A stretch of 64,000 nt of DNA, from NCBI GenBank assembly GCA_945910005.1, contig OX246746.1, positions 21,075,228 through 21,139,227 on the forward strand, given 5' to 3'. Shown piece after piece: positions 46,943 through 59,624 of this stretch. The notes beneath the pieces were generated by a model that saw only the letters and a list, made by a program, of their open reading frames with translations, ran no database searches and was not told where the DNA came from. The translations under genes and the position numbers were made by a program. Origin of the DNA: Isoperla grammatica (lineage: Eukaryota > Arthropoda > Insecta > Plecoptera > Perlodidae). The stretch's first letter is position 1. Each line of letters opens with the position of its first letter.

Positions 46943-48640
46943 TGAGATTGTTTGAAAGCTTTTATACCTTGACCCATGCAAAGTATATCGGGCCTGTCGC
47001 TTCGCTACGCCCTCGTGGCCGACGAGGTTTCGAGGTTAAGCCACAACCACAATTGTCGGTATCGGGATCGCAATCGCAATTCGGAAATCGTGAAAAATTT
47101 ACTTACATGGTTCTTATGGCGCTGCATGTGCACAACTAAATCGTAATGTCGTAATGATTTAGCATGAGAAAATGTACGATTGCGAACCCGATCCCGATTT
47201 CAATCACGATGCCCACAATTGTGGTTGGGGCTTTACTCATTGGACGAGCTGGACGTACAATTGAGAAGAGAATTTTTCACAAAGAATACTCACGTGTATT
47301 TGTTCAATGTTTACTTATATTTTTAGCAGATTTTCGTATTTATTAGTGTTGTTTTTATCACGATATATGTATATGCTCAATATTCACTGGCTCTTAAATT
47401 GGTCTCCTAATACCCCGGTCCTTGTTTGCTACAGTACAGGGTGCTTCAAGCGTGCAAGGAAGAAACGATACACAATATTTGAAACTTTATAAATTCATTG
47501 TTTAGCTGATTCAGAACTTGATCTCGGATAAAAATCACTTTTTCAATATCTAGAAGAATTCTTAAGATATCCTTAAATAGTGTATAAGTTAATTTAGCGA
47601 GTTCGGTCTATCACGATATCTTTCCTATTTCAAACTGGCGTTAATGACTAAAAATATCATTCTCCAACTATCCCAGTATTATGAATATGATTTTTTTGTG
47701 CGGAATAAGTTAGTTGTAAGAAACGTCATTAGCGCAAGGCCAGTATAAACTATAGAACTATCGCATCATTAATATTGTTCCTTCAACCGCGTGATTGCAT
47801 ATAATTAAACGATATGTTTATTGTCTTCGTGAAAAGTGTTTAAACCTTCTAAGTACAACATTTCTCAGAATTCTTTTTTCGATTATTTTCTCAATATTCA
47901 CCACCTACGAATCCTAGACGAATCTACTCAAAACAGAGTAAACCTTCTGTACAAACAGAACGTCCCATACAATTATGAATGTAGTTACGTATTTCCGCTG
48001 TGTGTCAATTATGTACATACATAACGGAAGTGTAATGTCTTGTTCTTATTTTGTATAGAAAAAATATTTAATATAACTGTATTGTAGCCCTAATATCACG
48101 GTTGTATTTCTTTTGTTTGCTCTTTGGACAGGTTCCTTATTGATCGTATCTAATATGAGTAACCTCTACTGATTGTTCAAGTGGTTTCTGATAAGACCAG
48201 TGGCATGCACGAACACGTTTGACAGACGACGTACATCATGTCATGCAGACAACTTCGTGTGCTGTGATCTACGCCAGCAAGTGGTGGGAGCATGTATGTA
48301 GTTTTACGGTAATGTCAACACTATACTACACCAGCAAAACCTTGAGACGTGCGAAATCAAAGGTTTTTTGCTAATATCTCAAGAATGCAATATAATACTA
48401 AATAAGTGGTTACTAACCGAATTTAGTTTCATAACAATCAATTCGAGGGTTCTAATCGTTGCGGTTGTCGTTGTGGAAACGAATCAAATATACCATTATT
48501 ATGCATTATAATATGTATTAATATGCCATTTAGAAAATGATCTGACCCTTATACTGAGTTAATCATGGTCCTCTTTTTAATCTTAAATGATAAAAATGCT
48601 CAACAATTGATGTCAAGTTTTATTTAGCGAGGGGGGGGGG
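46943..48640. other. Downstream spacer with one MITE
   Basis: The probable 3' UTR, then an AT-rich spacer. It contains the MITE at 47036-47235 and no supported gene. Confidence 0.5.
47036..47235. mobile_element. MITE with ATCGGGATCG arms
   Basis: The left arm TAAGCCACAACCACAATTGT and the complement of the right arm TAAAGCCCCAACCACAATTG pair. Inner arms ATCGGGATCGCAATCGCAAT and complement extend the hairpin. Confidence 0.8.
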
Positions 48641-51600
48641 GGGGTGGAGATTCACCTCCCTTGTAGCCTTTGTGTGAATGTCCATGTATGTATAATAACT
48701 ATCTTTACGTTCAGATCTACAACATAATATTAAAATTATAGGCACCCATGACAGGGACACATGAAGCCATTTGACTATAATATAAAATAATTTTTCCATT
48801 CAAAGAAATATGACAATTTAATTTTACAGGGAGGGGGGGGGGGGGCAAATGCATCCCCTTGCAGCACCTCCTTCCAGACGCCCACAGCTTAACCACGGTC
48901 TTGTTTCCGTGTTAATCATATTTCGATCAGTTTTACACACTTCGGCGTTTCTCTGCATAATGCACTTATTCGTGCATAACGAAAACAAGTCCCAAGTACA
49001 GCGTACACTGAAAGAAAAGAATTCTACTAACCATAACAACAAAAGAAACTCCGTTCTCACAGAAAGAAGTGATGTCAATACAACGGAATTCAATGCCGTG
49101 TACGTTTTGTTATGTTGACAATAAGAGTTCCCTTAATTCACAAATTGAGGTACATATTACGGTACTTGACAATTGGTGCTACCGTGAGTGCGGGAACATA
49201 CAACTACGGACGAACGAAGTCTGAAGAATTGCCTCTGCCCTAGACAATGAAAATAATAATGTACAACACGCAACACTTTATATCAATCTTGACGATGTTT
49301 ACATAAATGTCACAAATAGCAATTAAAAAATTAGCAAAAACGTTAAACGTATTCGATAGAGATTGCCAATTGTGCTGGCTCACGAGGATCTTAGCTATCC
49401 GCTGTGTCCTGCGGTAAGGACGTAGGTTCTTATCATATGGCACCTCAGACCAATATAATGTAATGAAATGACACCATTGATATAATGTAATGTTTTCAAC
49501 AGCAGAGTCATTTAAAATGTTATCTACGATTAGTGTGTGTTTCCACGAATTGTATAGACAATTTACTTGACATTGAAAACCAATTTAAAAATCATTACTT
49601 CATAATTACCTCAGATGTATAGTGAAATCATGTTTTCTCAAATTGAACAATTGTATTAACAGCTGCACACTTAACATAAATTAAAAATACCTATTTTGTT
49701 CGAAACTACTAGAGTTATAGAGCTAAGATGTTTAGTAAAATATTTGTTTATATATACATAAATATATCGGATTCAGAGTGGAATTGAATAATTTCCATTC
49801 ATCTCAAACGTTTGAAATAATACTTCATTTAAATTTTAATAAATATTATGAGCTAATTCATAACGAGAAAGTAGAAACCACTAAGTTTCTGGAAGGTGTA
49901 GAAAAGATTTAGATAGAAACAAAATACCCAAGCGTGTTTTGTTATTGTTTTATGTACAATTGATTAGTTTGATAATTTGTGGTTTTATTTTTAATTCACC
50001 ATAAGCCTATTTAATTCTTAACACTGATTTTATGTAATTTAAAAATCATACCCACTCATTTTCTAGATTAAGCTGAAATCATATAAGACATAATGGCAGC
50101 TGTGACAACATGTGAAAGCTATATGAATATTTTAAACCACAGAAATGATGCTTTGCGCGTAGTAAAACAAATCACATTGACCTAGGTCACGTGTGTGTAT
50201 TTTGAAGACAGCTGAACATGGTTAATACAGTGTACAAGTGCTCGACTAAAAAATGAAACATGTTTCCATTAGCTTAGTTCCCAGGATATTTCGTTAATGA
50301 TCATATCTGCTTCCGTGTATCATGTGAAATAGGCAAATGGCTCTGTGTATAGTGTTTACACGGCGACATAGGAATGGATCTGTGTGGCTGTATGATTCTG
50401 TTTGTTTGTTCCTGGTTCATACATACATATATTTATAGATATAATGTATCGTACTGAAAAATAATAGTTCTCGTAATTGACTTTGGAGCTATCATAGGTA
50501 GCAACGAAGCACATAATAAATGCTGTAGACCGTGCTCCCACTGAATATCATTTTTTGAAATTGATTAGGTAGGGGGCCTACACAATACAACAGACATTTT
50601 ATTTATTTATAAAATATATGCAATTTTACCAAAGAACTTCAACAATAACACTAAAGCGATTATTTTTATGCCATTCGTCAAATTCAAACATCTGATGAGA
50701 TAGTATTGTGTTCACTTATGTTTATGGAAATACACTTTTTCTTTGGCAATTAACATTTTTTTTTAAATTTCGGCAATAGCACTAAGATAATTGAGTGTCA
50801 AGCCAATACTGACTGAATACTTACTTCAATCAATACTGGTATGCGGTAAGTATACTTTCTTCATACAAAACCGAGATATGGCTCTAGTTCTATACTAGGA
50901 CGCCGGTTTAAATCCCCCTATTCGTAAGGACAACTGAAGGTATGTTTTTTTTCTAGATGTTACTCAATTTTTAGGGTGTAGTTATACTAATAGCACTTGG
51001 ACACGCCTTCCAAGCCATCCTAAACAATATTATGTACATATACTTAGCCCACTGATACCCTGGACAGGTTCCTTTTATTGCAATAATTCATTGACAAACA
51101 TTCGAAAAATAGTCATCTTGTATTACACAATATTTATTTAAAAATATACTAAGTCACGCATAGATCATTTCGTAATTCTCGTAGCCTTGGTTTAAGTTAC
51201 TAAAGTCCAGAGCAAACCCAATGAACACAGCGGTGGTATTTCCTTGAGAGGTCGAAGGTTTCACAGTACGCATATGTGTGACGGTTTCTACTGGTCACAA
51301 AACTAACATTACTACAATATATTCTAGTCGGCGCTGTATTTATCTAATATTTATTTAGTTAATGAATAGGTACCCTATACATTTATAAAACTAATTTACT
51401 AAGGAGGACAATAAACAATACTAAACAATGTGTTAAGAATTAATAGGAAAACACTAATAAAAATATAATAGCAAACAAAAAAAAGTAAAATAACAAAAAC
51501 AAAAACTCCTGGAGAAGATATAAAAAGGTATTTTTTGTTTTAATGTTTAAGGTCTCTTCTAAAGATCTCTCCTCACAAGTCTAATTTCATAGATATAGTA

Positions 51601-52439
51601 AAGGAATCTGAAAATGCCGGCATACATAATTATGTGATTCAAGTATGCGTCGAGGATACTAGTAAAAGGAACGTAAAGTGCGACTGTAAAATATGTAGGT
51701 TACGCCTGAATTTGTCAATCATTATCTTGCTAATTAACAAACTCTTCTGGCAACTGACAATCGTACCGTTGAATCGCCAGACATGATCCGTGTCCGTGAT
51801 AGCCCGTCTACGGTACCACCGTACGGCTCCACAACATAGTCGCAAGGCACAAAAGCCAGGCACAAAAATATAACATGTAGAATTGTATTTATTGAAAACA
51901 CCGTCGTTGTGACTTTTTTTCCTAACATACCGGTATGCACATATTTTGTGTGCCATTATTTTCATTTTTATTAATATCGGGTTGTAATTATTTTTACTTA
52001 TCCTTTGATAACGTTTCTAATTAGGCGTTAGAGTAGTAAGAACAAATTCCAGTCCATAAAGTCTGCGGTTGGTCATGCTCATATCCATATAACTGTGAAG
52101 GATGTAGGTAACTTCCTAAATAGATCTTTAAATTAGATCGCTGGGTACCTGATTGCATGATTATTATGGAGGCTAGTCATTTTCATTTTCGACTTCATCA
52201 TTAGCGGGATAGTAAAAATAATGAAAGAAAAACTTACTTTACTGCAATTATATTGTTCGGTTATTGCTTATTTTGTGTTTATGGTATAGTGCTCAGCAAG
52301 TGCAAGTATAGATGGTGCCACGTGGTTGGAAAGTGATTGAAATGTATTTTGGTTTCCTCCCGTTGCCACTCAAAACGTTCGTATAGCACATAGATTCCTA
52401 TTTCCTGGGGAGCTGTCACTGTCTTGGCACTTGGTAGCT
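48641..52439. other. AT-rich spacer, nothing supported
   Basis: Apart from poly-G runs near 48630-48643 and 48833-48845, I see no gene, structured RNA or named repeat. Confidence 0.5.
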
Positions 52440-53290
52440 GATGACAGCTGACAGAGATAGTGTTTACACTGGTTGGTAGGGGGACCAAGCACGTGACACC
52501 ACGAGAAAGCCGAGAGCAGCCGATGACAGCCAAGGACAGCTGACAGTGGTAGTGTTTACACTGGTTGGTAGGGGGATCAAGCACGTGACACCACGAGAAA
52601 GCCGAGAGCAGCCAATGACAGCCAAGGACAGCTGACAGTGGTAGTGTTTACACTGGTTGGTAAGGGGACCAAGCACGTGACACCACGAGAAAGCCGAGAG
52701 CAGCCAATGACAGCCAAGGACAGCTGACAGTGGTAGTGTTTACACTGGTTGGTAAGGGGACCAAGCACGTGACACCACGAGAAAGCCGAGAGCAGCCGAT
52801 GACAGCCGATGACAGCCGAGGACAGCTGACAGTGGTAGTGTTTACACTGGTTGGTAGGGGGATCAAGCACGTGACACCACGAGAAAGCCGAGAGCAGCCG
52901 ATGACAGCTGACAGCGGAAGTGTATACACAGGTTGGTAGGGGGACCAAGCACGTGACACCACGAGAAAGCCGAGAGCAGCCGATGACAGCTGACAGCGGT
53001 AGTGTTTACACTGGTTGGTAGGGGGATCAAACACGTGACACCACGAGAAAGCCGAGAGCAGCCGATGACAGCCGAGGACAGCTGACAGCGGTAGTGTATA
53101 CACTGGTCGGCAGGGGGATCAAGCACGTGACACCACGAGAAAGCCGAGAGCAGCCGATGAGAGCCGAGGACAGCTGACAGCGGTAGTGTATACACTGGTC
53201 GGCAGGGGGATCAAGCACGTGACACCACGAGAAAGCCGAGAGCAGCCGATGACAGCCGAGGACAGCCGAGGACAGCTGACAGCGGGAGTC
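52440..53290. repeat. 92-bp minisatellite, nine copies, each with CACGTG
   Basis: CACGTG occurs at 52490, 52582, 52674, 52766, 52868, 52950, 53032, 53124 and 53216. Spacing is 92 bp, or 82 or 102 where an inner 10-bp GATGACAGCC-type unit is lost or gained. The units also share TGACACCACGAGAAAGCCGA. Open frames here are repeat artefacts. Confidence 0.95.
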
Positions 53291-54335
53291 ACCCCTCGCG
53301 TTGGGATACGATCACTTCCTGGTCGGTGTTACTTGCATATCAATACAGCCGCCCATGGCTCACAGCGCAGCACTAGGTTACCTAGCCTAATTGCTGTGAC
53401 TGTATTATTTAAATCCTCGTCGATCACTGGACCACCCGGGAGATAATTTACACATACTTCGGCCAAAGAATTAAAACGAATTAAAATCGAAATCAACTTT
53501 TCACGGTATTTTCTACAAAAACAAGTTCCACTATGTCACCCATCTTAACAACTGCAGGAATTCTATGAATGAATTACATATGCAATGCATACTACATGCC
53601 GCTTAAGGTAGCCCCGAAGCTAATAGCTTATCTTTCATTTAAGTGATCCACATTCCTATAAACTTCTTACAAACGTAACATAAAATTATAAAATATAGTA
53701 GATAAAAAAAATTGTTTTCTCGCCCTAAAGCAAAAAGTCATTGGTCTTGAACTATGAGTGAAGGTGAAGGAACTTCTAGTTGCGCGACTGGCCGCTAGTG
53801 GGATGCACGGTGACAATGAACCCTCTGTTGCACCGTTCTGCCGCCGCGAGCGCCACGGTTGGCGGCCGACGGCGCTGATTGGTCGCTTGAGAGCGGCAAG
53901 TGTGAGCCGGCTAACAGGAGGAACAAACCAAACACTTGAGGAGCATGGATTCACTTTCCTATAAGCAACAGACAATACACTTGAAAACAAGTGCTCATTG
54001 GGTCGCGGTGTATTTCGGAACAGATTTAGTTTCCTCGTATGCGATCTAACTGAGACTTCAACATGCATTAGTTGAAGACAAGCGAACAATTAAAAAAAAA
54101 TAATTTCATATAAAAAAAATTAATTAGAATTTTAATTTTTTACATAATGTAGTAAATATATCCAATTTTTTTTTATTTTTTAAAATAACTAAACAATATC
54201 GATTGTTGTTGTTGATATTCAATTAAATTTAAGTTAAAAACGTTCGCGTTCTGTTAATCTTCATAAATCACGAAAACCATGTGCCTGAAAATAATCCAGT
54301 GAGTGTCGTAAGTGAGTGTTGTTAGTGTCGTGAAG

Positions 54336-54443
54336 ATGATGGCTTCGATATCCGGCGGAAGAAGAAGTCGGAGAACTACTTTAGCTACCTCCAACAGCAT
54401 TTATCTACCCACACCGTTCGCCACCCCGCCTCTCCGGCGACAG
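54336..54443 (+). CDS. Candidate first coding exon of a gene extending beyond the window
   Basis: Tandem ATGs at 54336 and 54339 (both with good context) open MMASISGGRRSRRTTLATSN, then SIYLPTPFATPPLRRQ. The exon ends at a good donor CAG/GTATGG in phase 0. Base composition is GC-rich against the surroundings, and a GC-rich patch with GATTGG lies at 53760-53930. I do not recognise the product and see no downstream partner exon. Confidence 0.45.
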
Positions 54444-56280
54444 GTATGGAAAACAGCGAACCAGTTACTTGTAACAACATGACAAGTCCCATTTTCGTTA
54501 AGGAGAATGTTATCAAGTAGCAGAAACGCATGGGATAATGGTATTTATAGACAAAACAACTATAAATTTGTAGAAACACGCATAGGATTGTATACTGCCA
54601 CATTATCTAGTGAGTAAGCTTAGAAACGCGCATGTGGGCTGTACCTTTGTTTATGTTACGGGTGGCCAAGGGTCGACTTACTTGGTAATACAAATCACGG
54701 GTGTGTAAGTTACAGAACAGGTGTAGGCCTATAGAACCTTAATTCGGCATGTCAAAATATGAGTCCACCCTCTGTATTAAATTTTGATTTAAAACAATGT
54801 CTCTAAAGAAGGACGCTACTTTTTTGATCAAAATATTTATAATAAATATTCAATAAAATTATATCACAATGACATTTTTTTAATATAAAGTAACATACGT
54901 TTTGCCGGCGGAATTTGTGTTCATTTTGCTTGAAGCTAGAATTGCTAATTTAGAGGAAATAGAAATGCATCAAGTACACTAATGAAAGTAATAATAGATA
55001 ATTATAGCAGCATGCGCTGCCTACACTTGTAGTAAGGTACAACAATGGTTATGTAGAATATTCGGTACCTAAGGTGTGTTCGTCGTGTGAACTTGTTTCT
55101 CTGTGTCCACGATTATAAGCAAGATTATTTCACCTTGTTTAGCTATAGACGAGACAAGACAAGCGGAGCATTCTTGTATTACTTGTATTGTAAACATAGC
55201 AGACGCTCTTAGGTCTGCTCCGTGAATTAATTGTTTCACAAAGAACATGTTGTGCTTTTTATGCTGGCTATAAATAACGATATGTGAACCCAGTCTGTAG
55301 GTTTTTAGACGAAGAAACATTTTACGCATTTCAAATATTCTTAACTCTATCCACGGAACATTCTGTCTTTGATTGTTAGTCGGTTGGCAATGATGAATGT
55401 AACCATATTTCCCTACATTCTGTACGAACTAAGGTATAAGCTATATTTTACTATTATTGTATTATTTTCTTTTCATGATTTTTAACTAAAATTTTAGTTT
55501 ATTTCTAAGTCTAAAAACGTCTTGAATGAACACAAATTTAATGATTCATAATGCACACGAATTAATATAAAAAATAAACGCGTAGTAAAATTACACAAGG
55601 TTAGAGACTTGGCGCAATTAATTATCATATTTGAAGGTAGCCAACGTAATTTCTTAATATTGTTGTTCCGTTTGTTTCTCTTGAGCTCCATAGTCTTACA
55701 TATTATTAGGTATGCAATAAATGTACGAAAATACCGTTAATCTGACAGTGACACAATGTGGGAGTTACAGAGGCATGTGCATTTACTACCGTTGCTTGTC
55801 CTAAAATATACCACTGTGAAGCAATAATAAGCACTGGAGATTTGTAGGACACGCCCATTCAACGGAACACAACTGCAAATACTGATATTGTAAACAAAAC
55901 TAAGTAGTTAGCGTCAATGCAAGCTACATTTTAATATTTAAGAATTGTGTTTGCCAGCTATCAATAATACGGTTGATGTAATCGACATTTACTATGTATA
56001 TGAATGGACCGTTTTGATGCCCATATATAGCATAGAAACGTTTTAATTTTTGTTTCATCAGTTGAGTTGGCAATGTTAACTAATATTAATGACAGGTGAT
56101 GCTTAGCTAAGGTCACATGGTAAAGAGTAAAATAATGTTATTTGGTACTCAAAACACAACCAATAAACTGATAGGACACTTCAAAGGTAGATATTCTGAA
56201 GAGTATAACATTTCCTGGTACTCCGGTCCACGTGTGGTTATTGGTCACGCATTACATCCAAAAGTCTTGCACGTCACAAT
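54444..56280. other. Spacer or intron, nothing supported
   Basis: If the exon at 54336 is real this is its first intron. No exon-like or repeat structure stands out. Confidence 0.4.
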
Positions 56281-56297
56281 CCGTTATGTGTCATGAA

Positions 56298-56340
56298 TAT
56301 AAATAGACGGCAAACCATGGATGTTCTCATGCGGTTGTCA
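56298..56340 (+). promoter_or_regulatory. TATA-type core promoter candidate
   Basis: TATAAATAG at 56298-56306 is followed 31 bp later by CTCATG and 42 bp later by GTCAGTTAG, either of which could be an arthropod-style initiator. A GC-richer stretch follows and leads to the small exon candidate at 56481. Confidence 0.3.
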
Positions 56341-56480
56341 GTTAGCTATCCGAGCACAAACACTGACTGACGAATCCCAGGGAAAACTTTTTTTGTGAAT
56401 CGAGCCCGATAGAGTTCTCGTCTTAAAACGCGTAAGATTGAAGATGATCCCATGGTTTTCAAGGTCCTACACAAAAGAAT

Positions 56481-56517
56481 ATGGACGACCTTGAAGAGTT
56501 ATTGCAATACCAGCCAG
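56481..56517 (+). CDS. Candidate short first coding exon
   Basis: The ATG opens MDDLEELLQYQP and reaches CCAG/GTATAT in phase 1. An earlier overlapping uORF starts at about 56443. No partner exon is visible, so this is weak. Confidence 0.25.
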
Positions 56518-57514
56518 GTATATAGAGGATCCCACATTAACAATGCTGCGGACCTATGATTATCCAACACATCTGTGACATATCCCACGCCAGAGAGAAT
56601 CTTAGCAGCGAGAACAAATCAAACCATTTATCTACGGATCCACAAGACCAGAGTTATCAGTATACGATAACTCCTTGACGCATGCACGGTCTGAAGAGTC
56701 TTGTAATCGCAATCTCCTTCCTGCCATTGCCGAGCTAGCATTAGTTGGCAGTCAGAAGACAGTCTAGTAATTAATGTAAAATGGCCCCCGTTCCGGTACG
56801 GACGTACTTGAATAGTACCGGGATAATGATTTGACACGTGCATCTAAACGAACAACAGAACTCCTTCAATATTGTTACATAACTCTGTTTTCATGTGAGT
56901 GTTTGCATCGTGTGTGTGCGTGATACTCCGGTATATGAGTCAGGTGGTGAAGTATGGCAGAACTCCAACTTCCTAAAATACTGATGAAGCTAATAGCGCA
57001 GTCAATAACCTTCACTAAGCCATAGAATTTGTCTGTCGTGTAACAGAACATTAACATGTAATTAGCATTGCAATGATTCCATGGAACAATACACATCTCT
57101 TTAAAAATAGAACCACTAAAACATAAATAACTGGGTAACTACCTGTTTTTGTTATTCTTAATAACATTACATCAGGGGTGCGATATTCTTACGAAGCATA
57201 ATATTGGACAAATCTGTTGTGTTATGGTGAAACAGATTTCCGATTGCCTAAAAATACGCATGAATTATAGGTAAATCCATGGGGTGCCTGATATATGTGA
57301 ACATTGTGACTGTTACCTTCATATGCATTATGCAGCACACAACTTTACCTGGGAGATTTAGGATCCTCATAGGTGTTCATCGTCGTTAGACGACGAGTGT
57401 ATACTTATATATACTCGTATAAACGTAAAACCGAACACTTTTAGCCAACATGTGCATTTGTTAAGAAACGTTTGCGTAATCCAGATAAGAGGAACAGCAT
57501 TGGTTCATAACTTC

Positions 57515-57740
57515 CACAGATCACCATCTCAACAGAGTCCTGGTGTTATTTCACAGATTCGTTTCAAGTCAGTATTCCGTTTAGTAGAGCACACAAGCCT
57601 CATTATAGTCACGCCCCTGTGTTAAGAGTTTTCAGGTAACCAACCTCGGATCGTAAATTATAAATTATCCTCAATGGACTTGTTCCAAATAGATGGTAGG
57701 AATATTGGACTTGGCTATTGCGTAGGCCTATTCATGAGAA
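57515..57740 (-). mobile_element. Dispersed DNA element, partial copy
   Basis: It shares AGCCTCATTATAGTCACGCC, AGGTAACCAACCTCGGATCG and TTGGACTTGGCTATTGCG with the reverse copies at 8453 and 22592. Confidence 0.55.
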
Positions 57741-59624
57741 TAATTACGTTACTTAATGTCACTTTATGCGTAATTTAAGACAATGAATCAGCTGCAGTGC
57801 ATGGATACCGTTAATACCTCCCTCTGAGGAACAGTTTTTACTTCGCACCATCATATGTTATATCGTATCGGTCACTACATGTGAACAAATACGGGAAAAT
57901 TATGGTAATTTAACATTTTAATCAAGATCAAACCGACCTGTTTAAGAATTAACATTAACACGTTTGTTTCAATTCCCAACGCATCACACGTTTTCATAAG
58001 AGACCCAAAGAGTTTTCGCAGTATAGGCTACATAACTCATGGATGTATTTATTGTTTACATCGTTGCTTCGAGTTGCCAATGTTTAGGAACACTGCCGAA
58101 TATACATTTTAGCCCCTCAATTAATGTTCTCAGTTTTGAGGTGAGCAATTTTGTGGAGTAGTCCACAATATTCATTCGGTAGGTTTCAGTGTCTTTGTAG
58201 GTCAAGATCCCGTGTAATAAGATGATAATGAAACACAACAGATGTATTCAAATAAACTTATGAGAATGTTTCAAGTTAATTACGTCACCTGACGCTTCAG
58301 CGATAATCCCACATGTATCTTGATATGTTAATTAGATACCGTGCCCAAATATTGAATGTTGCTTGATGAACATAGGCAGAGGCCTTTTCAGGATTGTTAG
58401 ATTTAAGCAGTTTCTCAGTTTAACTGCTTATTCTTTCCGATATATGTTTAGAGATAAACATTACAGTTAAATTGAATTGTGTGAATGTATGTCCAAGTTA
58501 TAATATTCGTTATAACTTAACTTAATATTTTAACTTAATAACTTAATAACTTAATATTCGTAATGAACCCGGTGTACAGACCGTCTTAAAAATAAAAACC
58601 CTCAGAGTTACATGTTTTAGATTGTCTCACAACAAATCAATTGTTTCAGAAAGAACTATAGCTAAATATGACTTAAATTTAGTTGTCAATTAGTAATTAC
58701 CCTGTATAATTTTACGGAAACGATGCCGGTGCAATAAATGAACTAATTAGTGGAATGTGGTTGTTTCTATCATTTTACCACGTATAATGTTATAGAAGTG
58801 TGTTATTTCTTGTTTATAAGACGTGAACTAAAAACATAAAACTCTTATCTAGCGTAGCTTCCTGTATAGAGAACCCCAAATGGGAATAATGTCAGTAAGT
58901 TATCAAATGAACGCACAACCTCACGATCCTGTAGTCGCCTGTTCCAGCATCGAACTCTTACTAGAACATAGCCGATAAAATGTAAGCATTCTTGTTTCTA
59001 TTAACTCCTTCCATTCAAATCAATATTATTGTTTGGTGTCAGTCGAGTGTGGCTTATTGGTAGTACACGGGACTCCATACCAGGTGGAAATGGGTTCGTT
59101 CCCGCCAACGGCAATCCAAGTTTGAAGAGTATAGGATCTTGAAAACTTCACACAGAAATTCCACCTTCCCTTTCCAAAGCATCTAAACACTAAAAGTCAC
59201 ATTTAATAGCAAAAAATCGACTGTGTCTCGAACTTATAGGATCCTTTCTACCGTGACTATGTAATATAAATAGTTATTGCTTGTTGTAAATAAAAAATAA
59301 AGCTATTAGTCAAAGATGAGCTATTGTAGAACGTAATTTTGAAACCAATATCAATCAAATTTTTAAAATGATAAAATGATGAGCATAGGCCATACGTAAA
59401 AAGTAATACATAAAAAAATCAATAAATACATAAATGGATTCATAAATAAATTAAAGGTTATCAAAAATGTGTATATTGCATTTACTTCGTATAAAATCAC
59501 ACATTCTATAAGATATTGAATCGCTATAGACGAAACTGACTTAATCACAGCGCAATACATGATTGTTAAGTGTTCATGGTGAACATTGAACAGTGAACAG
59601 TGGATAGTGAACACTTCCAATAGC
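57741..59624. other. Spacer with a tRNA-like fragment
   Basis: A worn tRNA-SINE head is possible at 59040-59120 (GGCTTATTGGTAGTACACGG, GGGTTCGTTCCCGCC, GGCAATCCAAG). Nothing else is supported. Confidence 0.4.

Noticed and set aside
52279..53218. Overlapping minus-strand proteins with repeated CHRLLSAFSWCHV-type segments
   Set aside because: They follow the 92-bp minisatellite and break where the unit length shifts by 10 bp.
53758..53964. Open frame in a GC-rich patch
   Set aside because: It is open by composition only, with no recognisable motif; it may be promoter sequence or a worn MITE, but I found no inverted ends.
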